NCBI GenBank assembly: GCA_013286985.1
Contig: JABDEQ010000065.1
Location: forward strand, 1-14,090
Direction: 5' to 3'
Length of the DNA: 14,090 nt
DNA from: Bacteroidota bacterium
Lineage (GTDB): Bacteria > Bacteroidota > Bacteroidia > Sphingobacteriales > Sphingobacteriaceae
Both the position numbers and the translations under genes were made by a program. A model generated the notes under the pieces. That model made no database searches and was not told the origin of the DNA. It was given only the letters and a program-made list of their open reading frames with translations. Positions 6,363 to 13,194 of this stretch are shown one piece after another. The number at the start of each line of letters is the position of its first letter. Positions within the stretch are counted from its first letter, which is position 1.

Positions 6363-6836
6363 CTATTTAAGATGTGCGCGCAGCATCCAGGCCATTTTTT
6401 CGTGAGTTTCCATTAGGCCGGTGATATAATCGCTGGTGCCTAAATCATGATATTTATTGGCGAAAGGATCAATGCTGCCTCTTAAAAATTCAATAATACT
6501 TTCGTGGTCGGCCAATAATTCTTTAATGTAAGCCAAACTATTGTTTTTATCGCCGATTTTCTCAGTTAAATGAGTAAGCTCCAGAAAGCTTTTTAACGTT
6601 GCCGGAGCATAATGATCCAGCTTGCGGATCCTTTCAGCTACCTCGTCCATTATCTCGTCCAAATCATCATATTGGCTTTCAAAAAATACGTGCATTGAAT
6701 GAAAGTCAGGGCCTTCAACGTTCCAGTGTGCATTGCGGGTTTTAGTGTACAATACGTACTCGTCGGCCAGTAATTTTGATAGTTCAACAGATACGGCTCT
6801 TCTGTTTTCGTCGGTAATTCCAATAATGTTTCCCAT
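6363..6836 (-). CDS. dps: Dps family miniferritin (DNA-binding/iron-storage protein)
   Basis: The 157-residue length matches Dps. The inter-subunit ferroxidase residues fall at the canonical spacing: H37 (in NAHWNVEG), H49, E53 (usually Asp), D64 and E68 within FFESQYDDLDEIMDEVAERIR. Family members form 12-subunit shells that oxidise Fe(II) with hydrogen peroxide, store ferric mineral and protect DNA. The N-terminal tail (MGNIIGITDENRR) is short and not lysine-rich, so DNA binding through the tail is doubtful. It stands alone with its own start region. It may be functionally linked to the exported ferritin-like proteins at 11013-12582 but is not in an operon with them. Confidence 0.95.
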   Translation of the reverse strand: MGNIIGITDENRRAVSVELSKLLADEYVLYTKTRNAHWNVEGPDFHSMHVFFESQYDDLDEIMDEVAERIRKLDHYAPATLKSFLELTHLTEKIGDKNNSLAYIKELLADHESIIEFLRGSIDPFANKYHDLGTSDYITGLMETHEKMAWMLRAHLK

Positions 6837-6851
6837 AGTTGTTGTTTTTTA

Positions 6852-6863
6852 TACAAATTTGTA
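6852..6863. promoter_or_regulatory. 12-bp perfect palindrome upstream of dps
   Basis: TACAAATTTGTA is perfectly symmetrical and ends 16 bases before the dps start codon, so it would lie in or next to the promoter or leader. It could be an operator for a peroxide or iron regulator, but such AT-rich palindromes also arise by chance. Confidence 0.3.
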
Positions 6864-7005
6864 AAATAATATCAACTAAAGGACATTAAATTGGTTTTAT
6901 TACTTTCAGTTTATAGAGCTCAAAGTGACATGTTTGGATAATAAAATCGAAGCAAAGAACCCAGAGGGGTTAAAGCTTGGTAGAAAGAAAAATCAACAAC
7001 CATAT

Positions 7006-7057
7006 CGTGCCATAGGTACGAAACCTATATGCTGGCATGTAGCGTACCTACAGCACG
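7006..7057. repeat. Imperfect hairpin, REP-like intergenic element
   Basis: CGTGCCATAGGTACG (7006-7020) and CGTACCTACAGCACG (7043-7057) pair at 13 of 15 positions around a 22-base loop. A related core, GCACCTACGGCGCA, recurs at about 7095-7108 after TTCTACCGATATTTT. Such repeated cores are typical of dispersed extragenic palindromes. Confidence 0.6.
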
Positions 7058-7225
7058 CCAAAACATTTTGCAACAATATTTTCTACCGATATTTTGCACC
7101 TACGGCGCATTTTTGTCATTTTACCTTCAGAATCCTGCCGGATTTTAATACTCAAAGTGACAGATTTACCTGCCGCCGCTTTCTTCCGGCTTTTGCCGTT
7201 TTTAGGGCTTAAATATTCAAAAAAG

Positions 7226-7546
7226 CTACACTTTCTCCACCACTACTGCGGTTCCATAGGCCAATACTTCGGTTACGCCCTGTATTACTTCGTTGGCATC
7301 ATAACGCATGTTTATTACCGCATTGGCGCCATGCTCCTGTGCGTGCTGCATCATTAACTCGTATGCTTCTTCGCGTGCTGTTTCGCAAAGTTCGGTATAG
7401 ATAGAATTGCGGCCACCCAAAATGGTTTGCAGGCCTCCCATCACATTGCCGCCAATGCCTCTTGATCTAACGGTAATTCCCCTGATGATGCCCAAATGCT
7501 GGGTAATCTTGTATCCTTCTAAATGTGTGCTTGTTGTTACTAACAT
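7226..7546 (-). CDS. YbjQ/UPF0145 family protein (putative heavy-metal-binding domain)
   Basis: The 106-residue product is full length for the YbjQ family. It has the conserved opening TTxxLEGYKI, GIIRGITVRSRGIGGNVMGGLQTILGG, the E-rich helix YTELCETAREEAYELMMQHAQEHGANAVINMRYD and the closing beta strand EVLAYGTAVVV. The fold is a small alpha/beta domain that forms pentamers in solved members; metal binding is a database label rather than a proven function, and only one cysteine is present. It is a single gene, divergent from the His-rich small gene at 7786 with 239 bases between the two starts. Confidence 0.9.
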   Translation of the reverse strand: MLVTTSTHLEGYKITQHLGIIRGITVRSRGIGGNVMGGLQTILGGRNSIYTELCETAREEAYELMMQHAQEHGANAVINMRYDANEVIQGVTEVLAYGTAVVVEKV

Positions 7547-7752
7547 AATGGTATTGTTTTAGGTATTGATATATATTTACTAAGATGCATGTTTGCCTAA
7601 ATTGTTACTACATAATGGGCGATTAGCTAAAAGCTCACGGAGTACAACAAACCGTGATAAATTAAGTAAAAATGGAATATTTATTACTATAATTATTATG
7701 GTAAATGGTTTGAAATAAGTTATTTATTAGTTAACTTAGTGTAACCAATTGA

Positions 7753-7760
7753 TAAATTTG
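7753..7760 (+). promoter_or_regulatory. Candidate -7 promoter element of the small His-rich gene
   Basis: TAAATTTG fits TAnnTTTG exactly, and transcription starting about 7 bases further on would leave a leader of about 20 bases containing only the ribosome binding site. The -33 element is weak (TTAG at 7727-7730). Confidence 0.45.
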
Positions 7761-7785
7761 AAAAGCATGTAAAGGAGAGGAAATT

Positions 7786-7962
7786 ATGAAAAAAGTTACT
7801 AAAAGTATTCAGCCCGATAAAGCTGAACTTAATGCTGAACAGCAGATGCATCACTCAAAAAAACCTTATCAAAATTACAAGCATTATGATACCACGCATG
7901 GCAGAGTTAACAAAAACCATTTCGGCATCAATCACGAGCCAGGCACTTTTAACTGGTGCTAA
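7786..7962 (+). CDS. Small His-rich protein of unknown function (58 aa)
   Basis: An ATG at 7786 is preceded by a strong Shine-Dalgarno sequence (AGGAGAGG, 7773-7780) at ideal spacing, which stands out in this genome where most genes lack one. The product begins MKKVTKSIQPDKAEL and ends GTFNWC; it has seven histidines (22, 23, 33, 38, 45, 50 and neighbours in HH) in 58 residues, several Lys, Asn and Tyr, and a single C-terminal cysteine. There is no membrane segment or signal peptide, so it is cytosolic and probably mostly unstructured. No known family is recognised. The promoter-like element, the ribosome binding site and the absence of any competing frame make it likely real. Metal binding is only a suggestion from composition. 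Confidence 0.7.
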   Translation: MKKVTKSIQPDKAELNAEQQMHHSKKPYQNYKHYDTTHGRVNKNHFGINHEPGTFNWC

Positions 7963-7974
7963 TTATTGAGGTGA

Positions 7975-8022
7975 GATAGCTGATTAAGCTGAAATTAGTT
8001 TTGAACTATCCAACTTAATCAG
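7975..8022. terminator. Inverted repeat between two convergent genes
   Basis: CTGATTAAG (7980-7988) and CTTAATCAG (8014-8022) are perfect complements around 25 bases. The spacer between the convergent small gene and hydrolase-like gene is only 75 bases, so this is the natural place for a shared terminator. The stem is AT-rich and weak. Confidence 0.45.
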
Positions 8023-8037
8023 AAAATCGGTTTTTAA

Positions 8038-8595
8038 TTAACTCCAATCGGCTACGTTAAGCACTTCGGCCTGGCGCACAAATACCTTTGTGGTGAGTAA
8101 ACGATGTGTTTCTTCATCCGGGTCGCCGCAACAATCGGCCAAAACAGTAAGGCGGTAATCCTTATCCGAAGCTTCACGCACGGTCGACAATACCACGCCG
8201 CTGGTAGCAATACCGGTTAATACCAGGTGCTGAACGCCCATTCCTCTCAAAACAACTTCCAGATCGCTGCCGGTAAAGGCGCTTACACGGCGTTTAACCA
8301 CTAAAATATCGCCGTCCTGTTTAGCTACCGAAGCATCAACTGCCATAAACTCATCCATATTAATATTGGCGAAGCTATCTTTACGTGCCGAAAAGGTCTT
8401 GTTGTTTATGCTGACTTCCGGTGCCCCTTTTCTAAATCCTACTACTACAAAAATTACAGGTATTTCTTTTTGGCGGGCAATGGCTATTGCCTGGTTAACC
8501 TTATCCGTTAACGGTGCAAATTGCGGATAGTTGCCCAATATCCCGGTTTGCATATCCATAACCAAAAGTGCGGTGTTTTGAATGTTTTGTTCCAT
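8038..8595 (-). CDS. Isochorismatase-fold protein lacking the catalytic cysteine
   Basis: The 185-residue product has the isochorismatase/nicotinamidase fold: ALLVMDMQTGIL with catalytic-position Asp14, and VVKRRVSAFTGSDL with Lys101. The nucleophile loop, normally GxxTxxCVxxT, reads LTGIATSGVVLSTVREA (127-142), so the cysteine position is Val134. Two cysteines at 155-156 (LADCCGDP) lie at a different, structural position. Database names such as cysteine hydrolase would therefore be misleading. It starts 22 bases after the MFS gene in the same operon-like cluster. It may have a different chemistry, bind a ligand, or act as a partner protein. Confidence 0.85.
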   Translation of the reverse strand: MEQNIQNTALLVMDMQTGILGNYPQFAPLTDKVNQAIAIARQKEIPVIFVVVGFRKGAPEVSINNKTFSARKDSFANINMDEFMAVDASVAKQDGDILVVKRRVSAFTGSDLEVVLRGMGVQHLVLTGIATSGVVLSTVREASDKDYRLTVLADCCGDPDEETHRLLTTKVFVRQAEVLNVADWS

Positions 8596-8617
8596 TGTAT
8601 ATTATTTATAGATGTTT

Positions 8618-9895
8618 TTAATTGCTTAATATTTCTTCTTCTAATTGTACTTTCTGTTTGCCTTTTTTTGCATCCTCATTTAAAAACTTAAAAAAGACGA
8701 TGGCGATAGCAATGGAGATTATACCCTGACAAAACATAGTAGCAGGTGCACCTATTTGTTGTGATACAGCCCCTATAAGCAGGCTCCCTAAAGGCAACAT
8801 GCCAAAATAGGCCATCGCCACAAAGCTCATTACCCGGCCCCTCATATTTTTATCGGAGCTTACCTGTATTAAGGTTATGCAAATGGTGGTTTGAGCCATC
8901 ATGGCAAAGCCGCCTATGGTAGTAAATAGCATTGCGACCGGAAAAAAGCTGATGCGTGAAAATAGTATCAGGCAGAAACCGAAAATGAAAGTGTTGATCA
9001 GCAGTACACGTTTTAAGGATATTGAAGGCTTGATAGATGCCAGGAACATTGCCCCTGCAACTGCTCCCAAGCCGATGAAGCTATTGATATAACCGAAAGT
9101 TGCTGCGTTACCTTTAAATATAACCTTTGCAAATACAGGTAACAAAGTATTATAGGGCAATACCAGCAGGCTTAATATGGAAAGCATTAATATGACCATA
9201 CCAATAGCCCGCGTGTTTTTAAGATAGGCGAAACCCTCTTTGAGGTCGGAATTGATTTTCTTTTTAACTGGTGATGGTACATATGGCTTCAGTTTCATTA
9301 ATAACAGAGAAACCAATACGGCAACAAAACTCAAGGCATTTAAAAGAAAACAGATGCCCGCTCCAAATTTCAGCAATACTATGCCCGATAATGCCGGCCC
9401 AACCAAACGTGCTATATTATTCATTGACGAATTAAAAGCCAGCGCATTGGGCAAATCGGCCGGATCATTGATCAGTTCGTGTACCAGGGGCTGTCTCACG
9501 GGTACATCAAAAGCATTGATGATTCCCAATATCACACTTAATGAAAGTATCTCCCATATGGCAAAATGATGCGTAAGTACCAATATGGCCAATAAAACCG
9601 CCTGCACCAGCGATGCTATCTGTGTAATGAGCAGTACTTTATAGCGGTTATATCTATCTGATACAATACCGCCCAGCAGCGAAAAGAGGAACGACGGAAA
9701 TTGAGAGGCAAATACCGTAACCCCCAGCATTAACGACGAATGAGTTATGGTATAAACCATCCAGCTTACGCCGGTGCGCTGCATCCAGGTGCCAATTAAA
9801 GATACCCCCTGGCCGCTAAAATACAACGCATAATTGCGGTTACGAAATGCCCTGAAAGTACTTACTTTGTCGCCTGCCATATCAGAATCAGGCAT
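8618..9895 (-). CDS. MFS transporter, MFS_3/EntS-like exporter
   Basis: The 425-residue protein has about 12 hydrophobic segments. The opening TFRAFRNRNYALYFSGQGVSLIGTWMQ is typical of the MFS_3 group, which includes the enterobactin exporter EntS and macrolide exporters. The loop-2 motif A is GGIVSDRYNRYK (75-86), and its echo after TM8 is weaker. The C-terminal 22 residues are hydrophilic and charged (EDAKKGKQKVQLEEE). It probably exports a small molecule with proton antiport; the substrate is unknown, and no siderophore synthesis genes are present. Its ATG overlaps the stop of the upstream small membrane protein by one base (TAATG), implying translational coupling, and the hydrolase-like gene follows 22 bases later. 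Confidence 0.9.
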   Translation of the reverse strand: MPDSDMAGDKVSTFRAFRNRNYALYFSGQGVSLIGTWMQRTGVSWMVYTITHSSLMLGVTVFASQFPSFLFSLLGGIVSDRYNRYKVLLITQIASLVQAVLLAILVLTHHFAIWEILSLSVILGIINAFDVPVRQPLVHELINDPADLPNALAFNSSMNNIARLVGPALSGIVLLKFGAGICFLLNALSFVAVLVSLLLMKLKPYVPSPVKKKINSDLKEGFAYLKNTRAIGMVILMLSILSLLVLPYNTLLPVFAKVIFKGNAATFGYINSFIGLGAVAGAMFLASIKPSISLKRVLLINTFIFGFCLILFSRISFFPVAMLFTTIGGFAMMAQTTICITLIQVSSDKNMRGRVMSFVAMAYFGMLPLGSLLIGAVSQQIGAPATMFCQGIISIAIAIVFFKFLNEDAKKGKQKVQLEEEILSN

Positions 9896-10203
9896 TATTC
9901 TTTGTCTTTCTCCTGGAACCTGATGCTGAGCATAATACCCATAGCTGCAATACCGGCAAAAAATATAATCAGTATTGGTAAGTATCCGGTAGCAACCTGT
10001 CCGGATTTGAACAGTAAGTAAGCAACGATCATATTAAACAGCGACCAAACCATGTTAACGGGTGCCGATGATAAGCCTTTACCCGGAGGCTTGGCAAACG
10101 GTGTTGGGCATTTATCGCCGCAGATGCCTTTTACAAAGTGAGGAATTACGTTAGCAGAAAAAGCGCCCGCAAAAAATGAAGCCAGATATTGATACCATTC
10201 CAT
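9895..10203 (-). CDS. Conserved small membrane protein of unknown function
   Basis: The 102-residue protein has three hydrophobic segments (about 5-20, 48-66 and 73-95). Between the first two lies a distinctive loop, PHFVKGICGDKCPTPFAKPPGKGLSSAPVN, rich in Pro, Gly and Lys with two cysteines (28, 32). I recognise the arrangement as a widespread hypothetical membrane protein, but no function is established. It is the first gene of the cluster with the MFS exporter: its stop overlaps the exporter start. A perfect Crp-type site and a promoter-like element lie directly upstream, so it probably leads the transcript. Confidence 0.8.
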   Translation of the reverse strand: MEWYQYLASFFAGAFSANVIPHFVKGICGDKCPTPFAKPPGKGLSSAPVNMVWSLFNMIVAYLLFKSGQVATGYLPILIIFFAGIAAMGIMLSIRFQEKDKE

Positions 10204-10233
10204 AGTTTAATTTTGTTAAGTAATTGAATGGCT

Positions 10234-10241
10234 CAAAGATG
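10234..10241 (-). promoter_or_regulatory. Candidate -7 element for the small membrane protein-MFS-hydrolase cluster
   Basis: On the minus strand CATCTTTG (10241-10234) matches TAnnTTTG except at its first base. A start of transcription near 10228 would place the Crp-type site at about -43, the usual location for an activator overlapping the -33 region. This is an inference from spacing. Confidence 0.4.
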
Positions 10242-10263
10242 AGGCAAATACGTGAAAAACGCC

Positions 10264-10279
10264 TGTGACCAAAATCACA
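10264..10279. promoter_or_regulatory. Perfect Crp-type operator TGTGA-N6-TCACA
   Basis: TGTGA (10264-10268) and TCACA (10275-10279) are separated by CCAAAA. This equals the consensus half sites of the Crp/Fnr superfamily. It lies 13 bases after the stop of a Crp/Fnr-family gene and 60 bases before the next start. The regulator carries the RE...R recognition-helix pattern (R179, E180, R184) that in E. coli CRP reads TGTGA. Confidence 0.75.
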
Positions 10280-10292
10280 ATCGTATGGAGGG

Positions 10293-10865
10293 CTAATTGT
10301 TTTTTGCGCGGACGCGGCTCAGGGTCTCGCGGGTTACACCGAGGTAAGATGCCAGTTGCGATAATGACACTCGTTGCAGTAATTGAGGATTGTTTTTTTC
10401 GATGTGGCGGTAACGTTCCGCAGGTGTGTTGAGTTTAATCAGGTCACTATGTTCCTGTGAGGCTAACAATTGGGTAATGGCCAATCGGCGCACAAAACGG
10501 CTAACCTGCGGATAAACATCGTATTGTTCGGCAATCTCACGCATGTTAAAGATCCAAATTATGCTATCCTCCCCAGCCTCAATAATCATTTCAGAAGGTT
10601 GTCTGCTTCTGTAACTTCTTAAATTTGCAGTGAAATCACCTTCAAAAGTAAAGTTCATATTGATGGCAACGCCATCCCTGTCGTAATAAGTTCGCAAATA
10701 GCCGCTTTCAACCAGGTAAAATGCGCGGCACACTTCCCCTTGTTTTAGTAACTGCTCATTCTTTTTTAACTGAAGTTTTGTGGCGCAGCTCAACAGCAAA
10801 GCCAGTTCGTCTTCGGCTAAAGCAATAACAGGTTCAATATATGACTGAAGTGTTTTATAATCCAT
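10293..10865 (-). CDS. Crp/Fnr family transcriptional regulator
   Basis: The 190-residue product has a cyclic-nucleotide-binding-type beta-barrel (about 20-110: KKNEQLLKQGEVCRAFYLVESGYLRTYY ... EGDFTANLRSY), a dimerisation helix (about 110-140) and a C-terminal helix-turn-helix RVSLSQLASYLGVTRETLSRVRAK (165-188). The recognition helix TRETLSR matches the SRETVGR of E. coli CRP at the three base-reading residues. The phosphate-binding segment is SRQPSE rather than RSA, so cAMP is probably not the ligand, and there is no N-terminal cysteine cluster for an iron-sulphur centre. The HTH ends at the very C-terminus, so the usual winged strands are short. It sits directly upstream of the operator and membrane/MFS cluster, making it the obvious candidate regulator. 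Confidence 0.9.
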   Translation of the reverse strand: MDYKTLQSYIEPVIALAEDELALLLSCATKLQLKKNEQLLKQGEVCRAFYLVESGYLRTYYDRDGVAINMNFTFEGDFTANLRSYRSRQPSEMIIEAGEDSIIWIFNMREIAEQYDVYPQVSRFVRRLAITQLLASQEHSDLIKLNTPAERYRHIEKNNPQLLQRVSLSQLASYLGVTRETLSRVRAKNN

Positions 10866-10942
10866 TAGCTTAAATAGAGCTTTGGCAAATATCTTTATTT
10901 TGATGGAATTTTTAGCGCTTAGTTGTAAGTGAGCTATCTGCC

Positions 10943-10981
10943 AAAATAAAAAACCGCCCCCTAATTGCTTAAGAGACGGTT
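10943..10981 (-). terminator. Rho-independent terminator of the ferritin-like operon
   Basis: On the minus strand AACCGTCTCTTAA and TTAGGGGGCGGTT pair over 13 bp (three G-U pairs) around a GCAA tetraloop, followed by TTTTTTATTTT. It begins 32 bases past the stop of the second ferritin-like gene. Confidence 0.88.
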
Positions 10982-11012
10982 GCGGTAGATGTAAATAAAA
11001 CTAAACTTTATA

Positions 11013-11870
11013 CTATGCAAAAAATGGTGTTACAATGTTTACAACGGTGGTCATATCCAGTGGCTCGTCAAAGGCTTCGCAAGCAACATTGTACGGAGTT
11101 GTGCTGCCGTAAGCTGATGCTAATGTGGTAACATCAACGCCGCCTTGCATTACATTGTTTTCGGCCGGGTAACCCGCAGCGCCTGCACCGTAATTTGCAT
11201 TAATTGCGGCTATACCAGTATCATTTGACACCGATGCACTGCCTGTAATCCACGGCGTAATATTTGCGCCATAAGAAGCGCGGAGCGAGCGAATAGCCGA
11301 TGCATGACGTGCTTCAACAGCATGTATCGACAAAGCTGCGGTTAATACAACCTGGTTACCCAGTAAATTAACCGCCTGGCCTTTGTATGCACGTACTCCC
11401 GTATCCTCAAATGCGTTCGCTACTGCTAAAAAAGTAGTATAATTTGATAATACGTTAGGGAAAGTGCCTTTAGCAGTTAAATCAAAGCTTGGTGATGCTA
11501 TTGCAGCCGAGCCCAGTACCGATTTTAAAAAAGCTACGTGTTCGTTCTCATCGGCCTGAACCTGGTTAAAGTATAAAGTAGCATCGGCTGCAGGTATTAA
11601 ACCTGATGATGCAGCTCCCTGGTTGTAAAAATATGATTCCAGGTACTCTAATGTTAAGGCGAAATTTAATACATCATTTACCGATGTTGGGGTTGATGAT
11701 GCGCCATAAGCCTTTTTAAAAATAGTTGCTACAGCGAAGGGTAATGCTGCAACGGCAACTTTTGAACCAAAACTGGTTATATTTTTGATCGCATCACGAC
11801 GGGGACTTACCCGCTCGTTGAATTCGGGATCAACTTTTTCTATTTCTTCTATTATTTTAAATAAGTTCAT
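11013..11870 (-). CDS. Exported ferritin-like di-iron protein (second gene of pair)
   Basis: The 285-residue protein contains a Ferritin_2-type four-helix bundle with two ExxH pairs: E75 in LTLEYLE, E108 and H111 in QADENEHVAF, E155 in AFEDTGVRAY, and E186 and H189 in HAVEARHAS. These make up a complete di-iron site. Residues 23-55 (SPRRDAIKNITSFGSKVAVAALPFAVA) resemble a Tat-type twin-arginine region followed by a hydrophobic stretch, so it probably leaves the cytoplasm, although the signal lies behind a longer N-terminal segment. The last 80 residues form a Gly/Ala/Asn-rich tail (ANYGAGAAGYPAENN) of unknown role. It follows the lipoprotein paralogue by 13 bases in the same operon. Its substrate is unknown; iron storage or an oxidase role is inferred. 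Confidence 0.85.
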   Translation of the reverse strand: MNLFKIIEEIEKVDPEFNERVSPRRDAIKNITSFGSKVAVAALPFAVATIFKKAYGASSTPTSVNDVLNFALTLEYLESYFYNQGAASSGLIPAADATLYFNQVQADENEHVAFLKSVLGSAAIASPSFDLTAKGTFPNVLSNYTTFLAVANAFEDTGVRAYKGQAVNLLGNQVVLTAALSIHAVEARHASAIRSLRASYGANITPWITGSASVSNDTGIAAINANYGAGAAGYPAENNVMQGGVDVTTLASAYGSTTPYNVACEAFDEPLDMTTVVNIVTPFFA

Positions 11871-11883
11871 AATGATGCTGGTT

Positions 11884-12582
11884 TTAGGATGCTTTGTAAT
11901 TATAACTTGCTGCGCTCACTTTTGTCTTTAAATAGGTATTAGCGATGGGCAATACCTGGGCTATGGTTAATGAATTATTTAAACCATTTGAATCAACCAC
12001 ATCGCTGCCTACGAAACTGCCGGGGGTAATCAAATCGCGGATAAGCGCTGCGTGGCGTGCTTCTACCGATACAATTTTGCCGGCAAGCGTAAGATAAGTT
12101 GGGTTCTGCAACAGGTATCCTGCGCCGTCGTAAGCCATTACTCCGGTATCTTCAAATGCTTTGGCCTGTGCCAGTACACTTGCACGGCTGGTAAAATTAA
12201 TGGAGCTAAAATCAACTGTTAAAGCCGGGATGGCGCTTGTACCCAGGGCCGCTTTAAAGAAGTTGCGGTGCAAAATTTCATGATCCCTGATGGAAGTTAA
12301 GGCGGTTAGTTCAGCAGGGCTCATGCCACTATAGGGAGTAGCGATTACCTGGATGTAGAATGCGGCCTCTAATTGTTCCAGGGCATAGGCAAAGTTTAAT
12401 ATGCCTGTGTCCCCGGCGCCTACATCAATTCCGGCGGATGGTGGCGTAACCGGGTGATCTTTATGACAGGATGCTGCTGTAGCTACCAGCCCGATAGAGG
12501 CTGCTCCAATTCCCGCATAACGCAAAAATGACCTTCGGGCCATGCCGGGCCCGGCTGTGTTGTTTTCTGTTTCTGTTTTCAT
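11884..12582 (-). CDS. Tat-exported ferritin-like lipoprotein (first gene of pair)
   Basis: The 232-residue product has a Tat signal ARRSFLRYAGIGAASIGLVA (15-34) ending in the lipobox AASC with Cys39, so it is probably a lipoprotein carried folded across the membrane. The mature part is a Ferritin_2-type bundle with the ligands E69, E102 and H105 (RDHEILHR), E144 (AKAFEDTG) and E174 and H177 (SVEARHA). Folded export fits a protein that acquires iron before translocation. A second ATG at 12543 (MARRSF) would give a more compact Tat signal, but it has no ribosome binding site. It is the first of a two-gene operon with a related protein 13 bases downstream, and the terminator is at 10943-10981. 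Confidence 0.88.
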   Translation of the reverse strand: MKTETENNTAGPGMARRSFLRYAGIGAASIGLVATAASCHKDHPVTPPSAGIDVGAGDTGILNFAYALEQLEAAFYIQVIATPYSGMSPAELTALTSIRDHEILHRNFFKAALGTSAIPALTVDFSSINFTSRASVLAQAKAFEDTGVMAYDGAGYLLQNPTYLTLAGKIVSVEARHAALIRDLITPGSFVGSDVVDSNGLNNSLTIAQVLPIANTYLKTKVSAASYNYKAS

Positions 12583-13194
12583 AAATGGGATAGATTAGTT
12601 TATGGATGGTGATTTATCATAGATACGTTGGCCGTTCTATCCTCGGTTTTTAAACTATTAATTTAAAAGCATTCTTCGAAGTTGTAGTGATATTCCTATT
12701 AGGAAAGTTGGGTGCCTGCAATACAGTTTTGGGTGCTGCTGATTTTGTGGGCGTTAGTAAATAAATTTGCTAACTATAAACATTGGAAGATGAAAAATCA
12801 GAATGGCGGTTAATTGGTCAATACAGCCGCTTACCTCCCATTTGTTAGTGTAGTCTATAGGGTTTGAATTTCTTACCAGATTAACATAATAAAGTTTATT
12901 AAGAATTTAAACAGGATTCAAAGCAATATTTCGTTGAAATGTGGAGTGATGAGCCGCGACTTCCATATTCTTTTTAGTGTATAGCATAATGGGAATCTAA
13001 AGAAACATTCGCTCTGACTATTAGTAAAGGTTGCAGTATTTGGATCTTTCCACAATAAATATTGCCTACAGCCAGTTGGGGCATCCCGAGGTTTAAGGGG
13101 TGTAAAGAGGTGATATATTAATGAGATATAAAACCATTATTGATTATGGCAAACAGCAGATAAATTTAAAAAACCTTTATTGTAATAGCGGGGC
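12583..13194. other. 612-bp gene-free stretch
   Basis: I see no open frame longer than about 25 codons with any support. The left end must contain the promoter of the ferritin-like operon, though no clear TAnnTTTG element fits it. A plus-strand TAAATTTG (12762-12769) has no gene behind it. An AATAAAGTTTATT palindrome lies at 12888-12900. A 25-codon frame with a fair ribosome binding site (13121-13198) ends inside the next gene and is not convincing. The composition is AT-rich like other spacers. It could be a degraded gene or a non-coding RNA locus; neither can be shown from sequence alone. Confidence 0.6.

Larger units (their letters stand above)
6837..7225. other. 389-bp gene-free spacer with REP-like repeats
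   Basis: I find no convincing gene here: the open frames run across the palindromes, have no family similarity and overlap ybjQ antisense. The stretch holds the dps start region (6837-6900), an imperfect hairpin at 7006-7057 and a second copy of its core near 7090-7108. The part from 7120 to 7225 shows nothing I can name. Confidence 0.6.

Noticed and set aside
6925..7357. Two plus-strand frames of 87-95 codons between dps and ybjQ
   Set aside because: They cross the REP-like hairpin, lack any family pattern or ribosome binding site, and the second lies antisense to ybjQ.
8038..9895. Siderophore export/synthesis unit (EntS-like transporter plus isochorismatase, as in EntB)
   Set aside because: The hydrolase-fold protein lacks the catalytic cysteine and a carrier domain, and no other siderophore biosynthesis or uptake gene is present.
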